A stretch of DNA of 64,000 nucleotides from Rhodopirellula sp. SM50 (lineage in GTDB: Bacteria; Planctomycetota; Planctomycetia; Pirellulales; Pirellulaceae). The notes beneath the pieces were generated by a model, which did not search any database, had not been told where the DNA came from, and worked only from the letters and a program-made list of their open reading frames with translations. The position numbers and the translations under genes were made by a program. This document shows, piece after piece, positions 8,991 through 17,295 of this stretch. Each line of letters opens with the position of its first letter. The stretch's first letter is position 1. The DNA lies in the NCBI RefSeq assembly GCF_002289565.1, contig NZ_NTFY01000004.1, forward strand, positions 1 through 64,000, given 5' to 3'.

Positions 8991-9322
8991 CTTTGGATAT
9001 TCTTCCCGAATCAATCGCCCGCGATGGCGAGACCGCGATCGTGATCACATGGAGCGACGGTAGAGTGTCGCGATTGACCGCCAGCCAGCTGCGGACGGCT
9101 TGTCCCTGCGCGACATGCCGGGAGAAAAAGCGCGCCGATCAGTCAGCCGACGAAGGGCCATCGAAGTCACTCACGTTGCCGGTCTTGAAGGCCGAAGAAG
9201 CCCGCCCGTTGACGATCACGTCGATGCGTCCGGTCGGTTCGTACGCCTACAACATCGCCTTCAGCGACGGTCATTCCTCAGGCCTGTACCCCTTGACGAT
9301 GCTTCGCGAACTCGGGGCGTGA
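8936..9322 (+). CDS. DUF971 domain-containing protein
   Basis: A small protein matching DUF971 (gamma-butyrobetaine-hydroxylase N-terminal-like): ITWSDGRVSRL, then ACPCATCRE with three cysteines, and a C-terminal VGSYAYNIAFSDGHSSGLYP. The start is uncertain. The ATG at 8936 gives 128 residues and a 55-bp overlap with the sulfatase. A GTG at 8987 overlaps the sulfatase stop by four bases and starts nearer the domain, and a TTG follows at 8993. DUF971 proteins are often linked to iron-sulfur assembly, but nothing local supports a specific job here. Confidence 0.82.
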   Translation: MVASGKEHHVGHSDWEPVTLDILPESIARDGETAIVITWSDGRVSRLTASQLRTACPCATCREKKRADQSADEGPSKSLTLPVLKAEEARPLTITSMRPVGSYAYNIAFSDGHSSGLYPLTMLRELGA

Positions 9323-9380
9323 ATCGGCGAACCTGAGGGCAAGCCGTGCAGGCGTCGTTAAAAGCAGGTAAGAAGATTTC

Positions 9381-9455
9381 GGAGGTAGGAAAATGATGGA
9401 ATGCACCATCCATTCGATTGAGCCAATTTTCCTACCCCAAGAATTTTCCTACCGC
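9381..9455. repeat. short inverted repeat with a doubled right arm
   Basis: GGTAGGAAAAT (near 9382) is complemented by ATTTTCCTACC at about 9427 and again by AATTTTCCTACC at about 9443. The two alternative right arms could form competing hairpins in the leader of the next gene. There is no T-run, so it is not an obvious terminator. Confidence 0.45.
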
Positions 9456-9493
9456 TCCGTCCCGTCGGCGGGAATGGGGAGAGAGTTACCAGA

Positions 9494-10234
9494 ATGATAG
9501 GAGAGTCCGCGTTGCAATCCAGTTCGCGACCGCGTCGTCTGATCAGCTGGTTGATCGTGTATGTCGCAGCGATTGGGATCACCAGCTCGATCTATTTCAA
9601 CCTACGACTGTTCGATCTGCGTCGACAGCGGGCTCAGTTGGCAGAGGAAGTCGGGTTGTTGAAAGTGACCGATCCCAAACGTGTGCATCTCAGTCATGTC
9701 CCGGTCAGGCCGGACGAGATTCCCCCCGGCGTGGAGGCCGCACACGTGTGGAAGTACCGGATTTATTTGCCGGCCGGATATGGGCCGAGTTTTGTGACGG
9801 GCCGACGCGCCGTCTCGGCAGACTCACCGCATAGCGACGGCGGACGCGACAGCAGCTGGGGCGGAAAAGAACAAGATCCTGTTGAAACAGTGTTGACGAT
9901 TGCACTCATCAAGCAGGCATCGGGTTGGACCTTCAGTCAAATTCGCGGCGGGTCCTCGACTTCATCGACCGTGTCGGAAGACCTGCCACTGGATTCGCTG
10001 GATCAACTGGTCATCGAGTCTGCCGTGACGGCCGAGACGCCGTCCCAGTCATTCTCGGTCGATGAACCGATTTGCTTGCTGCGGTTGCGAAGCCGGCAGC
10101 CGGTGGAGTCACAAGAGGGCGAAACGACGCTTTACCCGGGAATCGTCACGTACATGGTGGAATCCGATCAGCGCGACGCGTTCGAGCAATGGGCGCAGGG
10201 CAAGACCGACCGAATGCCGGAGGTTCAGCGATGA
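9494..10234 (+). CDS. membrane-anchored protein of unknown function (upstream partner)
   Basis: A 246-residue protein with one transmembrane segment near the N-terminus (LISWLIVYVAAIGITSSIYF), then a short coiled-coil-like stretch (LRRQRAQLAEEVGLLKV) and a body of strands (AAHVWKYRIYLPAGYG). The topology suggests an inner-membrane protein with its body outside the cytoplasm. It shares the pattern 'H-WKY-YLPA' with the next gene (HGWKYYLPADAEM), so the two may be paralogous in part. Its TGA overlaps the ATG of that gene (ATGA, 10231-10234). I do not recognise a family. Confidence 0.65.
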   Translation: MIGESALQSSSRPRRLISWLIVYVAAIGITSSIYFNLRLFDLRRQRAQLAEEVGLLKVTDPKRVHLSHVPVRPDEIPPGVEAAHVWKYRIYLPAGYGPSFVTGRRAVSADSPHSDGGRDSSWGGKEQDPVETVLTIALIKQASGWTFSQIRGGSSTSSTVSEDLPLDSLDQLVIESAVTAETPSQSFSVDEPICLLRLRSRQPVESQEGETTLYPGIVTYMVESDQRDAFEQWAQGKTDRMPEVQR

Positions 10235-11904
10235 ATGCCAACACGCCCTTGCCGCGACGACGAGGGTTGCGGTTCAGTCTGCTGGATTTGATGTTGCTCA
10301 CGTTGATGGTCGCCGCCTGGTTACCGACGTTCTTTGCCGTGCGTGAGATACCGGTGTTGCAACACAGCGTCGATCAGATGCACGCGTTGACGACGAATCT
10401 GTCGATCATTGATGATCAAAAGTTGTGCCTCAGGAGCCTGCCCGGCATTTGGCACAACATCCATGGTTGGAAGTACTATCTGCCCGCGGATGCGGAGATG
10501 GAACTGCGTCTGGCAACCGAAGGCATCCATTCGATGGGCGACCCCGAAGTGTTCCAGTCGTATGAGTTGCCGACGGGCGTCCACACCATCCACTTGAAAT
10601 ACACCCAGAACGCCGATCAGGAATATGTCACGCAGGTGTTCGTCGACGACACCGAAGCGATCGTTAAAACGCATCCGCCGGATTGGATCAATACGTCCGG
10701 CAGCAGCAGCAACGGAAAGGGCAGTCCGACGGTGGAGGCGTTTGACCTGGACGAGCCCCTCGTGCTACGTCAGATGCGTTACTCTGAAATACATCCCGCT
10801 GGCAAATTCAGGCTGCATTCTTTGCCACCGGAATATGATGCCAAAGGCAACATGCTGTCCATCGTGCCGAAAGGGCATCAATCCGGACCGCCCAAGCGGT
10901 TGGTTACACCAGACGACGGCCGGCAGGTGTCGTCCTGGGGTCATCGCCAGGGAATGCGGTTGTTGGACAATTCCATCGGTTGGAACGGCTTGTTGCAATA
11001 CCAACCGTCCTATCGAGCCATCTTGGGCGACCGAAATGTCCGCTGGCTGCAAGTACTGAACGCCATTTCCGTCCGTCCGGTGCGTGCCGAATCCTCCCAG
11101 GTCGAACGGCCTGAAGCCGTCTTTGGAAGCGCGAAAGCAACTGCAGGCAGACCTAAGTTGATGGTGACGGACTCATTGCAGCGTCCGAAACAGGCGAACG
11201 TTCCGCGATCGGGTCGATCCCAAGGCCGGATCTCCGAAGATGGCAACACGATGCGTCTGTTCTTTCATTATCCGGCCTTTCCATTAGGTGCAAGCTTGGT
11301 CGTGGAAGTCATTTTTGATGCTCACTTTCCAAACCGAGTCGGCTTGATTCCTCATCAGGCCGAAGGAAGTGTTCCACTGAAAGCGGCGCAGTTTGTGACC
11401 AAGTTTGATGCGCGTTTCCAGTGGCGAAGCGTGGAGTTATTGGCAGACACCGATGATGATGGTCCGAATTCAATGCGAGGCGAAACGCCTCAACCGGTCG
11501 CGTTGCAATCGCTGTACCCCGAGGACGCACTGACGACAGAGTGGCAAACGATTCCCGATGCACGACTGCCCATCGCCGAAAATTCGCCCAACGGCGAGGT
11601 GCTCCGCCGCTTGGCACTGACGACCGATGTCGCCAACTTCTGGACGTTCAGCTATCCGGTCGCTTTGCCCGACACGTGGCGATACCAGGGTCTGCCGATA
11701 CGTCAGGTCTGGCTGGTTCCGCACACGGAGCCGGCGACGCAAACCGATTCGTTGTCCCACCCGGTGACCACCGAGATTCGCAGCGGGACGGTGTATCCCG
11801 GAACGGAAATCGTCATCCCCGGCGGCCCGGCGGTCACGAATGTGCGCGTGACGGTTCCGCTGCCAGCGGACAACCCCATTTGGATGGAAATCCCGACACC
11901 GTAG
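10231..11904 (+). CDS. membrane-anchored protein of unknown function (downstream partner)
   Basis: A 557-residue protein starting at the ATG at 10231, within the ATGA overlap with the previous gene. The N-terminus has a basic leader (PLPRRRGLRFSLLDLMLLTL) running into a membrane segment, a form common in planctomycete membrane proteins. A domain with HGWKYYLPADAEMELRLA resembles the matching region of its upstream partner. The remainder is beta-rich with two long low-complexity linkers. No catalytic motif is recognised. Coupling and shared segments suggest the two proteins act together. Confidence 0.65.
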   Translation: MNANTPLPRRRGLRFSLLDLMLLTLMVAAWLPTFFAVREIPVLQHSVDQMHALTTNLSIIDDQKLCLRSLPGIWHNIHGWKYYLPADAEMELRLATEGIHSMGDPEVFQSYELPTGVHTIHLKYTQNADQEYVTQVFVDDTEAIVKTHPPDWINTSGSSSNGKGSPTVEAFDLDEPLVLRQMRYSEIHPAGKFRLHSLPPEYDAKGNMLSIVPKGHQSGPPKRLVTPDDGRQVSSWGHRQGMRLLDNSIGWNGLLQYQPSYRAILGDRNVRWLQVLNAISVRPVRAESSQVERPEAVFGSAKATAGRPKLMVTDSLQRPKQANVPRSGRSQGRISEDGNTMRLFFHYPAFPLGASLVVEVIFDAHFPNRVGLIPHQAEGSVPLKAAQFVTKFDARFQWRSVELLADTDDDGPNSMRGETPQPVALQSLYPEDALTTEWQTIPDARLPIAENSPNGEVLRRLALTTDVANFWTFSYPVALPDTWRYQGLPIRQVWLVPHTEPATQTDSLSHPVTTEIRSGTVYPGTEIVIPGGPAVTNVRVTVPLPADNPIWMEIPTP

Positions 11905-11976
11905 GAATCGTCAACTGTTAAGCTTAGCGTGCGTGACCCGAATGGCATGGGCAAGAGTGTTGGTGTGCAGGCTTTA

Positions 11977-12116
11977 GCCCAATACCGCTAAGTTAAGCGT
12001 CGTTTCTTCAGATGAGGGCCCGTAGGCTCGCGCCAAACGGCTGATATTCGTTTGATATCAGCCGGTTCGCGCCAGCGTCCGGGCCCCTCATTCATGTTAA
12101 CTTAGCGGTATTGGGC
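11977..12116. repeat. 140-bp near-perfect inverted repeat (family C, copy 2)
   Basis: Same element as at 2619-2758, in the opposite orientation: outer arms GCCCAATACCGCTAAGTTAAG and its complement, inner GGGCCCGTAGGCTCGCGCC paired with the GGCGCGAACC-type arm, centre TGATATTCGTTTGATATCA. It is embedded in gene-free DNA between two convergent genes, where it could act as a bidirectional stem-loop. Flanking bases (GGTGTGCAGGCTTTA) also match the flank of copy 1, so the whole repeat is longer than its arms. Confidence 0.8.
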
Positions 12117-12295
12117 TTAGCCGCCCACTGTCGCTGCGTCGCAGCGACCGGGAATCGCCTGAAGGCTAGACACCAACGGTTGCTGAATCCGTTGTTACTG
12201 ATGCCCGTGCCATACGTAACGGACCCTTTTCCGCTCCATGACCGTATTGGGCTAAAGCCCAAGGCACGCAAGCTGGAAGCTTACGCCACTTTTTA

Positions 12296-13582
12296 CTAAT
12301 TCGTCTCCGCTTTGGGGATCGCCTCCTTGACGATCTGCAGCAGTCGGGCGCGGCGCTGCTGTTCTTTCTCGCTTGCCGGAATGTCGACGAGTATTTCAAA
12401 GTGTGCTTGCATGTCGACAAGCGCCTCGCGATCGGTGATGAACAGTGTCGATCGGAGGTAGTTTTCGTCGCCGACACCTTGCGTCCATCCGAATTGCCTC
12501 ATCAACAGTTCGTCGGCTTGGACCAACAGCCGATCGCTGATCCAACGATCGGGGTGATTGCGCCCGATCGCCGAGAGCAGGTCGGAGATCGGCGGACTCG
12601 GCTTGCGACGGGTGGGGAAATGTGGAGGCGGATCCCAGACATCGGGAAAGCGATGTTCGCCCTGTTGTTGCATGAACGTGATCGCTTCATCGATTTGTCC
12701 GTCGTTCAACATTCGATCGACTCGGGCGGCACGATAGCGAGCCGGTTGGAAGTACGCGGCGGCGACGGCGAGACCGAGCAACGCCAACAGCGGGATCGCC
12801 CAAGTCGAGCGTTGCAGAACGCTTGGCCGGAAACGATGGATCGCGATCGACTCGGCATTGTTTCGGATTGCGACCGCCAAGCCGATGCCCAGCAGCAGCG
12901 CGGGGATGAAACCGTAGAACGCCACGCCAAACACGTTGGAGCGGAAATCCAACAAGATCTGCTGGGTCTCGGTCAGTCGCAACCCGCCCATGATCGAGAC
13001 CATGGACATGATCTGTTGAAACAGCGCGACCACGGCGATGGCCATGCAGGGAACCAGCACCCACGACAACGCGGCGAACCATGAGACCCGGTATCGGACC
13101 GAGACGAATCGCGCGAACAACAGCACACGCCAGATCGAAACGATCGACAGCATCGTCAGATTGAAACGCAACGCAGAAATCTCGTCGGTCATCGTTTCGA
13201 TCGGAATCGCGTACAACCACGCCAGCGGAGCCGTCATCCAATACCCTGACAAGAAGACACGGTAGTCGTCCGCGACGGTGCTGGGGTTGCGGATGGCCGT
13301 GAACGCGTGAAAGCATCGCACGACCGCAAACACGATGGCGGAAACAACGATCGACGCGGCCAGGGGGGCCAGCAAATCCTGCGGCTGATGGACGAAGCTG
13401 ACCGCGTCATACTCCCGAGCCAACGCCGCGGTGCCAACCAACGCGGCACCGAGAGCAAGAGACGCTTTGGAAGCGATCACGCGTTCGATGGAACGACGCC
13501 GCCCGATCAGGAACCCGGCCACATCGATCGCACGCATCGGTCCGACATCGATCGGCTCACTTTTATCCGCTTCATTGGTCAT
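12296..13582 (-). CDS. multi-pass membrane protein, function unknown
   Basis: A 428-residue protein starting at the ATG at 13582 (MTNEADKSEP); an extension to 13675 lacks support. After a charged N-terminus come about six hydrophobic segments, for example ASLALGAALVGTAALA, LAPLAASIVVSAIVFAVV, VLVPCMAIAVVALF and FIPALLLGIGLAVAI, and a last one near residue 290 (WAIPLLALLGLAVAAAYF). The C-terminal 130 residues are soluble and helical, possibly an extracytoplasmic domain. No transporter or enzyme signature is recognised. Confidence 0.65.
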   Translation of the reverse strand: MTNEADKSEPIDVGPMRAIDVAGFLIGRRRSIERVIASKASLALGAALVGTAALAREYDAVSFVHQPQDLLAPLAASIVVSAIVFAVVRCFHAFTAIRNPSTVADDYRVFLSGYWMTAPLAWLYAIPIETMTDEISALRFNLTMLSIVSIWRVLLFARFVSVRYRVSWFAALSWVLVPCMAIAVVALFQQIMSMVSIMGGLRLTETQQILLDFRSNVFGVAFYGFIPALLLGIGLAVAIRNNAESIAIHRFRPSVLQRSTWAIPLLALLGLAVAAAYFQPARYRAARVDRMLNDGQIDEAITFMQQQGEHRFPDVWDPPPHFPTRRKPSPPISDLLSAIGRNHPDRWISDRLLVQADELLMRQFGWTQGVGDENYLRSTLFITDREALVDMQAHFEILVDIPASEKEQQRRARLLQIVKEAIPKAETN

Positions 13583-13844
13583 GCGATACGCTTCCGATTT
13601 GCTTCGGGTGAGACGCCGGAACAGCGAGCGAATCCCCCGTTGGTCGAGAATGACGACAGAATTTAGCAGAAGCAAAACTGGACGGTGCCGATCGATAACC
13701 GCGATTAGTGGTGCGATCTATCACGTAAAGGGCCGTCAGCGGTGATTGTCGCCAATTCACGATTTACGCTCTGCCGTTTCCCGGGGGCTTGGGATAGTCT
13801 CCTGGGAACGAAATAGCACGAATGTTTGCCGCCTAGAAGTGATC

Positions 13845-16034
13845 ATGGGATCCGAGAACGAATTGAATCTGTCGATAGAAGACCATCAGGTAACGGTCGA
13901 AAATGAGCCTGAATTGATTGAAGAAGCCGCGATTGTTGCTGCCGAGGAGGATCCCTCACCCGAAACGCCGGTCCAACCCTCTGCCGAATCGCCTCACCAG
14001 CCCAGTGAACAGCCCGCAATCGAAGCCAACGTTGAAACCGACGCTGAAGCCGACGTTGAAACCAATGCCGAAATCAACCAGCCGAGTGCGGAAACCGACA
14101 TCGATGCGGTTCCGCCGGCGGTGAAGGAACCGGTCGAGCAATCCGTCGCTGACAACGAAACCGACGAGCGAGCGGACGATCGGGAAGAAGACGACGAGGA
14201 AGCGCCGACCGGATTCGCCGCGTTGGAACTGCGTCGCCAGGTGTTCGAGGCGGTCGTCGAGTCGGGTTATTCCGAGCCGACGTCGGTGCAGCAACAGGTG
14301 ATTCCCTACATGCTGGCCGGCCGAGACGTGCTGGCCCAGTCGCAAACCGGATCGGGCAAAACGGCGGCGTTTGCGCTGCCGATTCTTTCCACGATCGATT
14401 CCAAGCAGCGGACGGTGCAGACGTTGGTGTTGGCGCCGACGCGTGAATTGGCGATTCAAGTCGCCGAGTCGTTTGAGAAATACGCCGAGAACTTGAAGGG
14501 ATTTAGCGTCCTGGCGATTTACGGCGGCCAGGACTACGAGCACCAATTTCGCGCACTGCGTCGTGGCGTCGATGTCGTCGTCGGGACGCCCGGACGTGTG
14601 ATCGACCACATCAAGCGCGGCACGCTGGATCTGAGCGAGCTGCGGTGCCTGGTGTTGGACGAGGCCGATGAGATGTTGAACATGGGCTTCTTGGAGGATG
14701 TCGAGTTCGTGCTCGACCAAACGCCCGAGAAACGGCAGGTCACGTTGTTTTCAGCGACGATGCCCGGTCCGATCCGATCGATCGCGGACAAATACCTGGT
14801 CGATCCCGCGTTGGTGACGATCGAAAAGAAACAGGTCACGGCGGAATCGATTCGTCAGCGTGCGGTGATTGTCCCCCCCAAAGAAAAAGTCAACGCGCTG
14901 ACGCGGTTCTTGGAAGCCGAAGCGACCGACGGGGTGATCGTGTTCACCAAGACCAAGGACACCACCGTGCGATTGGCCGAACAGCTGATCCGAAACGGTT
15001 TCGCCGCCACCGCACTCAACGGTGACATGCCACAATCGGTGCGTGAACGAACGATCGAGCAATTGAAAGACGGGCGGTTGAATGTGTTGGTCGCGACCGA
15101 TGTGGCGGCCCGCGGACTGGATGTCACACGCGTCAGCCACGTCTTTAATTTCGACCTGCCCCACGATGCGGAATCCTACATTCACCGCATCGGACGCACC
15201 GGGCGAGCCGGCCGCAGTGGCGAGGCAATCATCTTTTTGACGCCCGCCCAGCGACGCAAACTGAAGCTCATCGAGCGGGCCACCAAAAAGTCGATCGAAC
15301 TGGTCGATGTCCCCTCGGCCGATGCGATCAACGCGACCCGGATTGAACGCTTCAAAGCCTCGATCACGCAGGTGATTGCCGACAAGGATCTGACGTTGTT
15401 CAAGGACCTGATCGGACAATACGCCGAGGAGTCTGGTAAGTCGATCGAAGCGATTGCCGCGGCGCTGGCGGAGATCGCACAACACGGGCGGCCGTTCCTG
15501 TTGAAGGACCGTCCCAAGCGTGCCCGGGATGAATACCAGGACCGCGGCGACAGTCGACGTGGCGGTGACGAACGTGCCGGCGGCGGAGAATTCGGCAAAC
15601 GGGGTCGCGTCCTCGGTCCGCCCGAACCAGGCATGATGCGTTATCGAATCGAAGTCGGACGAAACGACGGTGTGGCACCGAGAAACATCGTCGGTGCGGT
15701 CGCCAATGAGGCCGGCATCGAAAGCCGGATGATCGGACCGATCAAAATCTATCCGCACTTCAGCACCATCGATCTGCCCGAAGGGATGCCCAAAGACGTC
15801 TACCAAACGCTGCAACGGGCCTGGGTGTCGGGCAAGCAGCTGCGGATTCGCCCCGACCGGGGACCGGCCCCAGGGGATTCCCCGAGCCGCTCGGGTGGCT
15901 TTCGAAAAGGCGGCAAGCCGGGCGGCAAGAGTCGCAGCAAACCGGACGGATTCTTCGCCGGAAAATCCGGCTCGTTCGGCGGAAAGTCCGCCGCGGGCAA
16001 GAAGAAAAAGAAAAAGAAGCACCGCAAGGACTAG
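13845..16034 (+). CDS. DEAD-box ATP-dependent RNA helicase (DeaD/CsdA-like)
   Basis: A 729-residue protein with all main DEAD-box motifs: AQSQTGSGKTAAFALP, PTRELAIQV, VVGTPGRVIDHI, LDEADEMLNMGF, SATMP, VATDVAARGLDV and YIHRIGRTGRAGRSG. The start is the ATG at 13845. About 120 residues of Glu/Asp-rich low complexity precede the helicase core. After the core comes a DbpA-type RNA-binding domain (MRYRIEVGRNDGVAPRNIVG), then a Gly/Lys-rich basic tail ending in a run of lysines. Domain order matches CsdA/DeaD proteins involved in ribosome assembly and cold-time RNA unwinding. The acidic head with basic tail is unusual for the family. Confidence 0.93.
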   Translation: MGSENELNLSIEDHQVTVENEPELIEEAAIVAAEEDPSPETPVQPSAESPHQPSEQPAIEANVETDAEADVETNAEINQPSAETDIDAVPPAVKEPVEQSVADNETDERADDREEDDEEAPTGFAALELRRQVFEAVVESGYSEPTSVQQQVIPYMLAGRDVLAQSQTGSGKTAAFALPILSTIDSKQRTVQTLVLAPTRELAIQVAESFEKYAENLKGFSVLAIYGGQDYEHQFRALRRGVDVVVGTPGRVIDHIKRGTLDLSELRCLVLDEADEMLNMGFLEDVEFVLDQTPEKRQVTLFSATMPGPIRSIADKYLVDPALVTIEKKQVTAESIRQRAVIVPPKEKVNALTRFLEAEATDGVIVFTKTKDTTVRLAEQLIRNGFAATALNGDMPQSVRERTIEQLKDGRLNVLVATDVAARGLDVTRVSHVFNFDLPHDAESYIHRIGRTGRAGRSGEAIIFLTPAQRRKLKLIERATKKSIELVDVPSADAINATRIERFKASITQVIADKDLTLFKDLIGQYAEESGKSIEAIAAALAEIAQHGRPFLLKDRPKRARDEYQDRGDSRRGGDERAGGGEFGKRGRVLGPPEPGMMRYRIEVGRNDGVAPRNIVGAVANEAGIESRMIGPIKIYPHFSTIDLPEGMPKDVYQTLQRAWVSGKQLRIRPDRGPAPGDSPSRSGGFRKGGKPGGKSRSKPDGFFAGKSGSFGGKSAAGKKKKKKKHRKD

Positions 16035-16393
16035 TGCTCCAACCACATTGAGCGTTGGGATGCGTTTGTCGAGCGGAAAAGGGGTCAGGTACCCTAAATC
16101 AAAAGTAGCCGGCGCACGAGTGCCGCCGGAGCGTCCCGTTGGGGTTGCTAGCTAGCCGAAAATGGGCATTTTGACTAGGCCACGACCCGAAAACCGCGTC
16201 CAGCGGGGTGACTCTGCGGCCCGCGAGCGGAATTTACGGCAGTTTTTCGCCTTTAATACCCCATCAGGGGGTGCAGATTCGTCGGCGACGTGGATAGATT
16301 GGCGGACGTGGATTTCGACGTGAGCCCAGAGGTATCCGTCGGCCTCGCACCCGTGATCCAAATCCAACTGATCTTTGAAAAGAAAGCTTCGAG
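16035..16393. other. gene-free stretch with short palindromic remnants
   Basis: No gene is supported in these 359 bases. AAAAGGGGTCAGGTACC (near 16077) has the look of a repeat end often found near REP-type transposase elements, but no transposase is present. GTTGCTAGCTAGCCG near 16144 is a short self-complementary site. A promoter for the following NRDE gene probably lies in the last 150 bases; I could not define one. Confidence 0.4.
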
Positions 16394-17173
16394 ATGTGCT
16401 TATTGGCCGTTCAGTATCAATTGGTCCCAGAGAGTCCTATCCTGGTCGCAGCGAATCGCGAAGAGTACTTTGACCGGCCGAGTTTGACGCCGTCAATACA
16501 GTCGGGAAAGCCTCGCGTTTTATGTGGCGTGGATCAGAAAGCCGGTGGGACCTGGCTCGGTGTCAATCAAAATGGGTTATTCGTCGGAGTCTGCAACCGG
16601 GCGACGGCGATGCCGCTGTTCGGGCAACGCTCGCGCGGATCACTTGCGATGGACCTGCTTCGATGCACGAGCTCGGCTCGGGCACTCGACAAAGCGCTCG
16701 CCGAACTCGGTGAGACGCAATACGAAGGTTGTAACCTGATCATCGCCGATGCAAAAGCTGGCTACGCGATTCATTCCGACCAGCATCAGCAGGTCGTCGA
16801 AATGGAACCCGGGCTGAACATCATCGGTGCGCACAACCTGAACGACCCTGATGACGAGCGGGTTCGGATGGCGCGACGCCTGCTGACGCTCCAGACGTTG
16901 GATTCGCCGGTCAAGTTCTTGGCCGTCGCCAGCCGTGTGTTCGCCCGCGCACCGGTCGGACCGGGTCGACCGAGCATGGTGATCCGCAATCAGGATTACG
17001 GGACCGTCAGCAGTTCGTTGATCGCACTCGGTGTCAAACCGCGTGATGCGATCTATCAGTTCAGCAACGGTGCTCCGGATCAAACCAAGTACGAAGATTG
17101 CTCGCCGATGCTGCGTGACATCCTCAGCCGGGGACTTCGCGAAGCGCGGACCAAGGCCAAGGTCGGCGCGTAA
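16394..17173 (+). CDS. NRDE/TANGO2 family protein
   Basis: A 259-residue protein with the family's hallmark N-terminus, MCLLAV followed by ILVAANREEYFDRPS; the NRDE element appears as NREE. Cys2 would become the N-terminal nucleophile expected of an Ntn-hydrolase-like fold. A GGTWLGVNQNGLF strand follows, and the rest matches the family to its usual length of 250-270. TANGO2-like proteins have been linked to haem handling and lipid metabolism, but the reaction is not settled. The start at 16394 is fixed by the conserved Met-Cys. Confidence 0.88.
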   Translation: MCLLAVQYQLVPESPILVAANREEYFDRPSLTPSIQSGKPRVLCGVDQKAGGTWLGVNQNGLFVGVCNRATAMPLFGQRSRGSLAMDLLRCTSSARALDKALAELGETQYEGCNLIIADAKAGYAIHSDQHQQVVEMEPGLNIIGAHNLNDPDDERVRMARRLLTLQTLDSPVKFLAVASRVFARAPVGPGRPSMVIRNQDYGTVSSSLIALGVKPRDAIYQFSNGAPDQTKYEDCSPMLRDILSRGLREARTKAKVGA

Positions 17174-17295
17174 AAACTTCTCTTTCAGCCGTTCGCGTTG
17201 ATCCCTAGACTGCCCTGACGTCCCATGCAGACACCGCAATGGATGCGGTTTTGAAAGCATGAGGTCCCGGAATCTCGCAAGCGGAGTGCCACGGC

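Noticed and set aside
14751-16046. 431-residue minus-strand frame opposite the DEAD-box helicase
   Set aside because: It mirrors a strongly supported helicase gene and has the Arg/Asp/His-rich make-up of a shadow frame.
16070-16150. Insertion sequence end (GGGGTCAGGTACC)
   Set aside because: No transposase, no matching second end and no target duplication could be found; noted only as a possible remnant.
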